From NCBI GenBank assembly GCA_029934875.1, contig JAOZLK010000335.1, positions 1 through 5,496 of the forward strand: 5,496 nt of DNA. Reading direction: 5' to 3'. The notes beneath the pieces are model-generated. The model was not told where the DNA came from. It searched no databases and saw only the letters and a list, made by a program, of their open reading frames with translations. Made by a program: the position numbers and the translations under genes. This DNA comes from Bacteroidales bacterium. Lineage in GTDB: Bacteria > Bacteroidota > Bacteroidia > Bacteroidales > GCA-2748055. Position 1 is the first letter of the stretch. Every line of letters starts with the position of its first letter. Positions 1 to 5,496 of this stretch are shown here, piece after piece.

Positions 1-151
1 GGTCTGTTTCGCTGGATTCGGGTCCTTTAAAGGTAAGTGTGACTTTGTGCCATTGCTTTAGCTCGCCGCTTATCTCTGTCTGGCCGGCCATCTTAGGCGA
101 TATAAGCAGGCATGTTGTCGCAAGAATCAAAGTGGCAATTCTGTTCGTCAT
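1..151 (-). CDS. DUF5060 domain secreted protein, N-terminal fragment (probable glycoside hydrolase)
   Basis: This is the beginning of a gene that runs off the left edge of the window; only about 50 codons are visible. The ATG is at 149-151. The first 23 or so residues (MTNRIATLILATTCLLISP...) form a signal peptide with a short basic start, a hydrophobic core and a plausible cleavage near MAG-Q; there is no convincing lipobox. The mature part begins TEISGELKQWHKVTLTFKGP, and the pattern 'I-G-L-x-x-WHKVTLTF-x-GP' is what I recognise as the start of DUF5060. In known proteins this small beta domain sits at the N-terminus of secreted glycoside hydrolases or glycoside-hydrolase-like proteins. The catalytic part is outside the window, so family and substrate cannot be given. 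There is no strong Shine-Dalgarno before the ATG and no convincing promoter. Neighbouring genes also point to carbohydrate metabolism. Confidence 0.8.
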   Translation of the reverse strand, partial: MTNRIATLILATTCLLISPKMAGQTEISGELKQWHKVTLTFKGPESSETD

Positions 152-243
152 TGTAAGCTGGGCTTTAGTTAAAATCTAGATTATGCAATATAACATCTAA
201 ATCATTTCAATAAAAGAGTATGGGTGATTACAGCCATTATTGG

Positions 244-295
244 ACTCTGGTCCTTACTGACCGCACTTACCGGATCAGTACCCAGTACCCAGAGT
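244..295. other. Imperfect stem-loop in intergenic region
   Basis: Seen directly: an outer stem ACTCTGG (244-250) pairs with CCAGAGT (289-295). An inner stem TACTGA (255-260) pairs with TCAGTA (275-280), and CCG (261-263) pairs with CGG (271-273), with A274 bulged and a 7-nt loop at 264-270. This gives 16 pairs interrupted by an internal loop. No U-tract follows on either strand, so it is not an ordinary intrinsic terminator. It lies between the divergent DUF5060 gene and the ATPase pseudogene. It could be a structured intergenic repeat or a scar of the event that brought in the ATPase gene; the function is unknown. Confidence 0.45.
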
Positions 296-296
296 A
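276..296. repeat. Short 7-bp tandem repeat (CAGTACC)
   Basis: Two perfect copies of CAGTACC (276-282, 283-289) are followed by a third diverged copy CAGAGTA (290-296). The array forms most of the right arm of the 244-295 stem-loop. Copy number is low, so chance is possible. Similar heptamer arrays are, as I recall, frequent between genes in Bacteroidota, but that is memory and not shown here. Confidence 0.4.
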
Positions 297-324
297 ATCT
301 GAGAAAAATGTGTGTTTTTGAGCT

Positions 325-1355
325 ATGATTCAACGAATCCTGGAAAATTAAATACGTGACGAACTCTTCAAAGGCAAGGCTATAATCCTCTTTGGCCCCC
401 CTCAGGTTGGGAAAACCACCCTGGTTAAATCCATCACCAACTCCTCAGGACAGACAGTAAAATGGCTGAATGGAGATGAATCAGTAATATTGGACTGGCA
501 CTTAAACTATTGATCGATAATTATCCCCAAATTCAGGTGATCGCAACAGGCTCATCATCATTTGAATTTGCAAATGAGATAAAAGAACCCTTGACAGGCA
601 GGAAATTTGAACACTTTCTATTTCCTCTTTCATTTTCAGAGCTGGTGGATAATTCGGGTCCCCTGGAAGAAAAGCGACTTCGTAATCATCGTCTCATTTT
701 TGGTTCCTACCCTGAAGTCCTGAATAACCCGGGTATTGAACAAAAGATACTATCACCATTAGCCGACAGTTATTTATACAAGGATATTCTGGTCTGGAAA
801 AGCATTAAAAAGCCCCAGGCCCTGGAAAAGTTATTGAAAGCGCTGGCCTTTCAAATTGGCAGCGAAGTCTCATATCATGAATTGGCTCAATTGAGTGGAC
901 TTGACAGCCACACTGTAGAGAATTACATCGATATACTCCAAAAGGCATTTATAGTTTACAAAGTCCTTGGACTTTACCGCAACATGAGGAATGAGTTGAA
1001 GAAATCAAAGAAGATATATTTCTTTGATAATGGAATAAGAAATGCAATCATTGCGAACTTCAACATGCCTGAAAATCGAAATGACAATGGTGCATTGTGG
1101 GAAAACTACCTGTTCAGTGAAAGGCTAAAATACACACACTACAATAATATTTTTCTTAATCGTTACTTCTGGCGCAGCAAGACAAAACAGGAAATTGATC
1201 TCATCGAAGAAAGGGAGGGAAAGCTTTTCGCTTATGAAATGAAATGGAACCCAAATGCCAACTATCGATTTCCCAAAGCCTTCAAAGAGAGCTATCCAGA
1301 ACACGAAACCAAAATAGTCTCCTCAGACAATTATGATCAATTCCTGGGGATCTGA
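325..1355 (+). pseudogene. ATP-binding protein (AAA_14 / DUF4143 family), degraded
   Basis: The intact family are 370-400-residue ATPases with an N-terminal P-loop domain and a C-terminal DUF4143 domain of nuclease-like fold; their cellular role is not firmly known. The ATG at 325 opens MIQRILEN, then hits an in-frame TAA at 349-351 where relatives usually have a lysine, then continues IRDELFKGKAIILFGPPQVG with a Walker A motif at 394-420 (GPPQVGKTT; the family usually has GPRQVGKTT). After WLNGDES (to about 483) the family sequence jumps to NIGLALKLLIDNYP in another frame (from 486). About 35 expected residues, including the Walker B 'IDEAQ' block, are missing, and the upstream frame stops at 511-513. 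From 486 the reading frame is clean to the TGA at 1353-1355 and covers the sensor-like VIATGSSSFE and the whole DUF4143 part, ending NYDQFLGI. A TTG at 510 could nominally start a 281-residue remnant, but that lacks all ATP-binding elements. G+C is lower than in the neighbours (24/60 at 1081-1140 against 36/60 at 2461-2520), which fits acquired DNA. Confidence 0.85.
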
Positions 1356-1900
1356 TCAGGAGGTGTGGAAACCACCAGAATGTTCCCGCTTATTCCGCAG
1401 GCACCCGGATTTGGGTCATATACCCTCACCACGAGATGGTTATCACGAACATAGTAAACCTTGTCGGTAATATCAATTGTGAAGGGGCTGTCCTTTTCCA
1501 GGAAGGCTCCCACCAGCTCGCCATTCAGGTAGACTTCTGCCTCATGACTCACGCCTTCAAATTTTAGTGAGATTTCCCTTTCAGCCCATAATTCGGGCAG
1601 GGTGTGTCGACAATGAAACCAGATAAGCTCGCTCTGTTCTTCAGGCTTGAAATGCTCCCCCTGTATCGCAGGTATCCTTACCAGATTGCCCATACCCCTG
1701 TGAAGTACATCCCATCCGCAGGAAGGTTCATTTACAGCTAATTCACCAGGGCCAGTCTGCACTTCCATTTCGGGCCACATATTCCACTGGTATTTTCCCA
1801 GGTCCAGGGTATCAGAATCATAATCATGACTGCAGGAGATGAGCACTGAGAATAGAAGCAAGCCAGGAATAAATCTTGTCCACTTAGCTTTTCTGCTCAT
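1337..1900 (-). CDS. Lipoprotein with stand-alone GH2-type sugar-binding (jelly-roll) domain
   Basis: A 187-residue protein in the start chosen here. The first 23 residues (MSRKAKWTRFIPGLLLFSVL then ISC) are a lipoprotein signal with lipobox LISC, so the mature protein is lipid-anchored at Cys23. The rest resembles the N-terminal galactose-binding-like domain of glycoside hydrolase family 2: WFHCRHTLPELW (about 94-105), LKFEGV (112-117), AEVYLNGELVG (from 121), PFTIDIT (139-145), HLVVRV (155-160) and GISGNI (169-174). In GH2 enzymes this domain is followed by an immunoglobulin-like and a TIM-barrel domain; both are absent, so there is no catalytic residue and the likely role is carbohydrate binding, or this is a remnant. 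The last codons and stop lie antisense to the end of the ATPase pseudogene (19-bp overlap), so its natural C-terminus may have been lost. An ATG at 1927 would add nine residues. I prefer 1900 because it gives a normal-length signal peptide and has AAGG about nine bases upstream. A consensus promoter lies at 2010-2039. Confidence 0.75.
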   Translation of the reverse strand: MSRKAKWTRFIPGLLLFSVLISCSHDYDSDTLDLGKYQWNMWPEMEVQTGPGELAVNEPSCGWDVLHRGMGNLVRIPAIQGEHFKPEEQSELIWFHCRHTLPELWAEREISLKFEGVSHEAEVYLNGELVGAFLEKDSPFTIDITDKVYYVRDNHLVVRVYDPNPGACGISGNILVVSTPPDQIPRN

Positions 1901-2009
1901 CCTTATTTTCCTTTTCGCGAATCCCATACTTACATCTTTATAGTTTCATATTACAGGCTACCCTTGAAGAACCATTTTTACCATAATAAGGTTCAATGAA
2001 GCCGGATTC

Positions 2010-2039
2010 CAAATTTAAAACTTTATTGATCCGATTCAA
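2010..2039 (-). promoter_or_regulatory. Bacteroidota-type promoter of the GH2-like lipoprotein gene
   Basis: Read on the minus strand, TTG (2037-2039) is followed after 19 bp by TAAATTTG (2010-2017), an exact fit to the Bacteroidota primary-sigma pattern (TTG at -33, TAnnTTTG at -7). The predicted transcription start is near 2003, giving a leader of about 75-105 nt depending on which ATG is used. The -33 element lies inside the left arm of the palindrome at 2034-2054, so a protein bound there could block this promoter. Confidence 0.6.
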
Positions 2040-2054
2040 TTTCTTAAATTGAAT
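2034..2054. promoter_or_regulatory. Perfect 9-3-9 palindrome, candidate operator
   Basis: ATTCAATTT (2034-2042) and its exact reverse complement AAATTGAAT (2046-2054) are separated by CTT. It ends two bases before the ATG at 2057 and overlaps the -33 element of the promoter reading the other way. The position between two divergent carbohydrate-related genes and the symmetry suit a dimeric regulator that controls both. In a transcript of the plus-strand gene it would also fold into an AU-rich hairpin abutting the start codon. No regulator gene is in the window, so the binding protein is unknown. Confidence 0.45.
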
Positions 2055-2056
2055 TC

Positions 2057-3343
2057 ATGAAACGCAGATCATTCTTAAAAAATTCAGCTTCAGCAGCCAT
2101 CCTCACAGGAGTTGCTGGCTGCAGCCAGGCATCCTCAAGTGCAGAAAATTCCGTTTCCCCCTCTCCTCCCGGCACCGGACCATACTTCCACCAGGGGCGG
2201 ATTGAAGGCTATAAGGAGTTCAGGATCATTGACCCCGGCCGAAAAATTACAAAGATCGAAACTTTCTCCAGGGAAAACATCGCAGTGGTGAGGGTAAGCA
2301 CCGATGATGGTCATTCGGGCTGGGGACAGATCTCCACTTATAACTCCGATATTGTCTCCATGATCCTTCACCGCAACCTGGCGCAGAAAGTGTTAGGGAA
2401 GGACCCAGCTCTGATCGATCAGATTGCAGATCAATGCATTGAAGAAAATCTGAAATACCCCTGGTCCTATGTGAATCGCGCGCTGGGAGGCATCGACACA
2501 GCCATCTGGGATCTCTACGGACAAATTACAGCCAAGCCGGTATGCGAACTCCTGGGTGGAGAGGTAAAACCGGTCAGGATCTACGGCTCAAGCATGAGCC
2601 GCAGCATAAAACCCGATGAAGAGGTGGAAAGAATGATCCGCCTTCGGGATGAAAAAGGGATAAACGCATTCAAATTCAGGATTGGGAAGGAGGCCGCTCG
2701 AAACGGCGACGCCTGGGAAATGCGCAGCGAGGATATGATTAGCACCGTGGGACCTGCCCTGGCTGATAGCTGCGCCCTCCTTGCAGATGCCAACTCTTGC
2801 TATACTCCCGACAGGGCCATCCACTATGGCCGTATGCTGCAGGACAATGGCATCGATCAGTTTGAAGAGCCCTGCCCCTACTGGGAAACCGAGTGGATCA
2901 AAGAAGTTACTGATGCTCTTGATCTGGATGTATCCGGGGGAGAACAGGACAATGATATTGCCAAGTGGCGAAGAATGATCAACTCACATACCTTCGATAT
3001 CATTCAACCCGATCCACTTTATCTTGGCGGAATAACCCGAACCTGGAGAACAGCTCTCATGGCCAAGCTGGTGGGAACACCCTGCGTTCCGCATTCGGCC
3101 AACCACGGAATGGTCACCCTTTTTACCCTTCACCTGATGAGGGCCATTCCAAATCCGGGCAAATACCTGGAATTTTCAATTGAATTTGATAGCGGTATCA
3201 ACAAGGAGACCAGGGCCCTCTATGGTCCTGAACTGAAAATTGAAGATGGAGCCTTGCACCTTCCTGCCGAACCCGGGTGGGGACTTACAATTCACCCTGA
3301 ATGGTTAAATAAGGCAGAATACCAGCTTAGTGAGTTGGCTTAA
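2057..3343 (+). CDS. Tat-exported enolase-superfamily enzyme (mandelate racemase type, probable acid-sugar dehydratase)
   Basis: A 428-residue protein. Residues 1-22 carry a twin-arginine signal (RRSFLK at 3-8) ending in a lipobox VAGC (Cys22), so it is predicted to be exported folded and possibly lipid-anchored. Residues about 60-170 are the enolase N-terminal capping domain, including GGIDTAIWDLYGQ at 144-156. Residues 171-410 are the (beta/alpha)7-beta barrel. Visible active-site candidates are the KxR pair K206/R208, metal ligands D244 (LLADAN), E270 or E271 (FEEP) and E296 (SGGEQ), the Asp-His pair D319 (IIQPDP) and H346 (VPHS), and E372 or E376 near YLEFSIE. A KxR pair with a His-Asp dyad places it in the mandelate racemase subgroup, whose members take a proton from the carbon next to a carboxylate. 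Most relatives of this kind are dehydratases of aldonic, aldaric or uronic acids. The substrate cannot be read from the sequence. The start is fixed by the Tat motif; there is no Shine-Dalgarno and no clear promoter. It ends 30 bp from the convergent antiporter gene, with no obvious terminator between. Confidence 0.87.
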   Translation: MKRRSFLKNSASAAILTGVAGCSQASSSAENSVSPSPPGTGPYFHQGRIEGYKEFRIIDPGRKITKIETFSRENIAVVRVSTDDGHSGWGQISTYNSDIVSMILHRNLAQKVLGKDPALIDQIADQCIEENLKYPWSYVNRALGGIDTAIWDLYGQITAKPVCELLGGEVKPVRIYGSSMSRSIKPDEEVERMIRLRDEKGINAFKFRIGKEAARNGDAWEMRSEDMISTVGPALADSCALLADANSCYTPDRAIHYGRMLQDNGIDQFEEPCPYWETEWIKEVTDALDLDVSGGEQDNDIAKWRRMINSHTFDIIQPDPLYLGGITRTWRTALMAKLVGTPCVPHSANHGMVTLFTLHLMRAIPNPGKYLEFSIEFDSGINKETRALYGPELKIEDGALHLPAEPGWGLTIHPEWLNKAEYQLSELA

Positions 3344-3373
3344 CGGCTAATGGAAACATCACCTTCGGAGGCA

Positions 3374-5320
3374 CTAATAACCCTGTAGATTCAGCCTCAC
3401 ACCATCAAGGCTTTCATTGGAACCAACCATGGTAACGATGTCACCAAGCCTTAATCGGGTATAGCCATGCGAAATAATGGGATGATCCCCTCTGGTCACG
3501 GAAAGAATAATCACATCCGCCGGCAGCCTGAGGTCCCTCAGTGTTAAGCCGTGGAAATCATGGTTTCGAAGTTCAATATCGATGGAATCCTGTGTTTCGT
3601 CCATGCCCAGCAAGAGGGAGGTAGCAATTGGTGCCCTGATAAAGTGTTCCAGCAGCGAGACCATTGCTGTATTGGGATCCATAACCATAACCTTAATCTT
3701 AAGGAAGCGCTTATAGTATTCCCGGTCATGTAAGCGGGTAATTAAATGTTTGGTCCCAAAATGCTCATAGGCTGTTTCGCAAATGGCATAATTTTCTTCA
3801 TCCGAAAGCAGGCAAACCATCGTATCGGCAGTCTCAGCGCTAAACTTTCTCAGTGCAAGGTGGTCGGCTCCTTCATACCTGTGTATCTTATATTCCTTAT
3901 TCCCCAGGGTCTCTTCGGAGGGGTCGGTGACCACAAATTCAACCTTCCAGTTCTGCTTCCGTAGCTGGCTGGCCAGGGCTAGCGATTGGTTTTCCAATCC
4001 AAAAATCAGGATCTTTCGCTCCACATCGAAGCTGCCGTCGGATTTCACATGCACCTCACCGGTCAGGTGCAGGGCCCATTTGAAAAGCGGAGGCCCTACA
4101 AATTGATTCAATACGATCACAGAGATCATTAAGGTGGCGAATGCGCCCCCCCATCCTGGATATTCTGTAGCTATGATGGTGGCCAGGCCAACTCCAACAC
4201 CTGCCTGGGTAACATAAGGCATCCAGGAGATTCGCCTGAATAAGGGAGGATCACCTGCAAACGCACTTCCTGTATAACCTGCCACCACAAGGGAAAATAT
4301 CCTGGCTGCAAAAAGGATCAGTGTCACAAACCAGAGCGCTGCAACCACACTCAAGGATACCATGGCGCCCGTGAGGGTAAAGAAGACCACATATACATAG
4401 GGCCCCAGTTCTTTCACAATTTTTACAAAATCATTTCGATAGACAGAGAAATTGGTCACCATAAAGCTGGCAATGATACAGATTAGCAAGGGCTCAATAT
4501 GAAGCTCCATTCCCAGGTACATACTGGAATGATCGGCTGTAATGTGAGTGAAAGCATAAACCAGTAATCCGGTGATCAATACCATTCCCTTTTTCAAAAC
4601 CAGGGCTCCTTTTATTGAGAGGATCAACCTGAGCATGATCCAGACCAGGAAACCCAGACCAAAGGCCAGTGCCAGTTCTGCAAGTACCTGTATAATATAG
4701 ATAGCCCTGAACTCAGTTTCCGCGATCAGAGATTTGGAAAGGGTAAAAATAATTGCGAAAAAGATAATGACTCCGAAATCCACAACCACTGTGACCCCCA
4801 GCGCTGTTTGTGTAAAGGGCCCCCTGGCCCGAAGCTCATTTATAATGGCAATAGCAGATGCAGGTGACCTGGCAATGGCTATGGTTCCCGCAAGCATGGA
4901 GATGGCAATTCTTGCAGCCAGCTTCATATCGTCAAAAAACGGGATCACATCGCTTAGCAAAAACATGGCCAGGCTCCCCAGTGCAAAAGTAACCAAGACC
5001 TGAGCTATGGTCATGGAGGTTATACTCCTAATGCGGCTCCTTAACTCCTTCAGATAAAGCTCTGAACCCACCGCAAAAGCAATAAAGGCCAGGGCTACAT
5101 CATTAAGGAAATTAAGTTTCGTAAGCGCTTCTGAATCAATCAAACCAAGAAGCTCCGGACCCGACACCAGACCGATAATCAGGAAACCCGTTATCAAAGG
5201 TAATTTCAGGTTTTGAAAGGCGCCTGCGATTCGTCCAGCTGCAACTGCCACAATACCAAAGGCACCCAGGTAAACCAGTGTCAGTACTATCGTATTTAAT
5301 TCTTCAGGTTCAAACCCCAT
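3374..5320 (-). CDS. CPA2-family cation:proton antiporter with C-terminal RCK (TrkA-N/TrkA-C) domains
   Basis: A 648-residue inner-membrane protein. Residues about 8-418 form a Na+/H+-exchanger-type membrane domain with about 12-13 hydrophobic segments. Recognisable blocks are LKLPLITGFLIIGLVSGPELL (38-58), the CPA2 stretch FAVGSELYLKELRSR (82-96), and TIAIARSPASAIAI (146-159) followed by GVTVVVDFGVII (175-186). In that last block D181 is the likely ion- or proton-binding aspartate; the preceding residue is Val, unlike the Asn-Asp or Asp-Asp pairs of many relatives. Residues about 436-550 form a TrkA-N/RCK Rossmann domain beginning KILIFGLENQ, and 575-645 form a TrkA-C domain (LRDLRLPADVIILSVTRG... 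RLGDIVTMVG). Proteins of this build exchange monovalent cations, often K+, for protons and are gated by a ligand at the RCK domains. The glycine motif usually needed for NAD binding is poorly kept (see findings). AGAAGA lies three bases before the chosen ATG. I saw no consensus promoter. The ion is not predictable, so no Kef or Ybal symbol is given. Confidence 0.9.
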   Translation of the reverse strand: MGFEPEELNTIVLTLVYLGAFGIVAVAAGRIAGAFQNLKLPLITGFLIIGLVSGPELLGLIDSEALTKLNFLNDVALAFIAFAVGSELYLKELRSRIRSITSMTIAQVLVTFALGSLAMFLLSDVIPFFDDMKLAARIAISMLAGTIAIARSPASAIAIINELRARGPFTQTALGVTVVVDFGVIIFFAIIFTLSKSLIAETEFRAIYIIQVLAELALAFGLGFLVWIMLRLILSIKGALVLKKGMVLITGLLVYAFTHITADHSSMYLGMELHIEPLLICIIASFMVTNFSVYRNDFVKIVKELGPYVYVVFFTLTGAMVSLSVVAALWFVTLILFAARIFSLVVAGYTGSAFAGDPPLFRRISWMPYVTQAGVGVGLATIIATEYPGWGGAFATLMISVIVLNQFVGPPLFKWALHLTGEVHVKSDGSFDVERKILIFGLENQSLALASQLRKQNWKVEFVVTDPSEETLGNKEYKIHRYEGADHLALRKFSAETADTMVCLLSDEENYAICETAYEHFGTKHLITRLHDREYYKRFLKIKVMVMDPNTAMVSLLEHFIRAPIATSLLLGMDETQDSIDIELRNHDFHGLTLRDLRLPADVIILSVTRGDHPIISHGYTRLRLGDIVTMVGSNESLDGVRLNLQGY

Positions 5321-5419
5321 AAATCTTCTCGCAAGGCCTCTTTTCTGTAAGTTATGAAAAATCGCTGATACTTATTGTAACACCAGTCTTCCCCTCATGT
5401 TCAAAGACCCGAATTTCTA

Positions 5420-5449
5420 TTGCTGTAATCTTAAAAAATTATATATTTG
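5420..5449 (+). promoter_or_regulatory. Bacteroidota-type promoter of the tRNA gene
   Basis: TTG (5420-5422) and TATATTTG (5442-5449) are separated by exactly 19 bp, matching the TTG / TAnnTTTG pattern. The predicted start lies a few bases after the -7 element, giving a leader of roughly 10 nt before the tRNA begins at 5465. The promoter reads away from the antiporter gene. The rest of the 5321-5419 stretch shows no feature I can support. Confidence 0.65.
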
Positions 5450-5464
5450 CACCCCGAAAGTGAT

Positions 5465-5496
5465 GGCGAGGTAGCTCAGGTGGTTAGAGCGCATGA
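5465..5496 (+). tRNA. tRNA, 5' part (probably elongator tRNA-Met)
   Basis: The window ends inside this gene. Visible parts are the acceptor strand GGCGAGG (5465-5471), T8 and A9, the D arm GCTC (5474-5477) pairing with GAGC (5487-5490) around the loop AGGTGGTTA, G26 (5491), and the 5' strand of the anticodon stem CATGA (5492-5496). The anticodon itself falls just outside. The acceptor sequence, D loop and CATGA stem recall Bacteroidota elongator tRNA-Met (CAT), so that is my guess. That it is a tRNA is firm; its amino acid is inference. A consensus promoter lies just upstream. Confidence 0.85.

Noticed and set aside
185..210. Minus-strand promoter for the DUF5060 gene (TTG at 208-210, TATATTGC at 185-192)
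   Set aside because: Two mismatches in the -7 box and only a 15-bp spacer; too weak to annotate.
244..295. Integron attC site (imperfect hairpin with an extrahelical base)
   Set aside because: The ends lack the RYYYAAC/GTTRRRY core boxes and no integrase or cassette array is nearby.
313..320. TGTTTTTG as a -7 element for the ATPase gene
   Set aside because: It departs from the pattern at one base, lacks a -33 TTG at proper spacing, and is too near the ATG at 325.
510..1355. An independent 281-residue gene starting at TTG 510
   Set aside because: Family sequence continues upstream in the same frame to 486 and, after a shift, back to 325. The start is internal to a broken ATPase gene, with no ribosome-binding site seen.
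2135..3183. Several overlapping open frames inside the enolase-superfamily gene
   Set aside because: They are shadow frames of a clearly recognised gene and show no protein-like features of their own.
3344..3373. Bidirectional terminator between the convergent enolase-superfamily and antiporter genes
   Set aside because: Only a tiny CCT/AGG stem (3362-3371) is present, with no T-run on either strand.
3544..5003. Open frames on both strands within the antiporter gene
   Set aside because: They are antisense or out-of-frame shadows of a complete 648-residue antiporter with recognisable domains.

Overview
The window looks like a chromosomal segment of a member of the Bacteroidota. Three things support this. 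Two promoters fit the Bacteroidota form (TTG, 19-bp spacer, TAnnTTTG) exactly, one upstream of a lipoprotein gene and one upstream of a tRNA. The genes lack strong Shine-Dalgarno sequences. The gene content (DUF5060 protein, GH2-type sugar-binding lipoprotein, Tat-exported enolase-superfamily enzyme, DUF4143 ATPase relic) is typical of polysaccharide-degrading Bacteroidota. Genus cannot be read from this sequence.

Layout. Positions 1-151 (minus) hold the first 50 codons of a secreted DUF5060 protein, probably the N-terminus of a glycoside hydrolase. Positions 152-324 are non-coding and hold an imperfect stem-loop whose right arm is built from a 7-bp tandem repeat. Positions 325-1355 (plus) are a decayed ATP-binding/DUF4143 ATPase: it has an early stop codon, plus a frame-shifting internal deletion that removes the Walker B region. 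Its 3' end overlaps by 19 bp the convergent gene at 1337-1900 (minus), a short lipoprotein made almost only of a GH2-like jelly-roll domain. The divergent intergenic region 1928-2056 holds a promoter for that lipoprotein and a perfect 9-3-9 palindrome abutting the next start codon. Positions 2057-3343 (plus) encode an enolase-superfamily (mandelate racemase-type) enzyme with a Tat signal and lipobox. Positions 3374-5320 (minus) encode a CPA2-type cation:proton antiporter with C-terminal RCK domains. Positions 5465-5496 are the first 32 nt of a tRNA, probably elongator tRNA-Met, behind a consensus promoter.

How the genes fit together. The DUF5060 protein, the GH2-like lipoprotein and the exported acid-sugar enzyme all suggest extracytoplasmic carbohydrate processing and could be the edge of a glycan-use locus. 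No SusC/SusD pair, sulfatase or regulator lies inside the window, so this is inference. The antiporter and tRNA look like unrelated housekeeping genes. I see no clearly new multi-gene system. The items most worth a second look are the palindrome in the divergent promoter region, the extracytoplasmic enolase-superfamily enzyme, and the possibly truncated GH2-like lipoprotein beside a dead ATPase gene.
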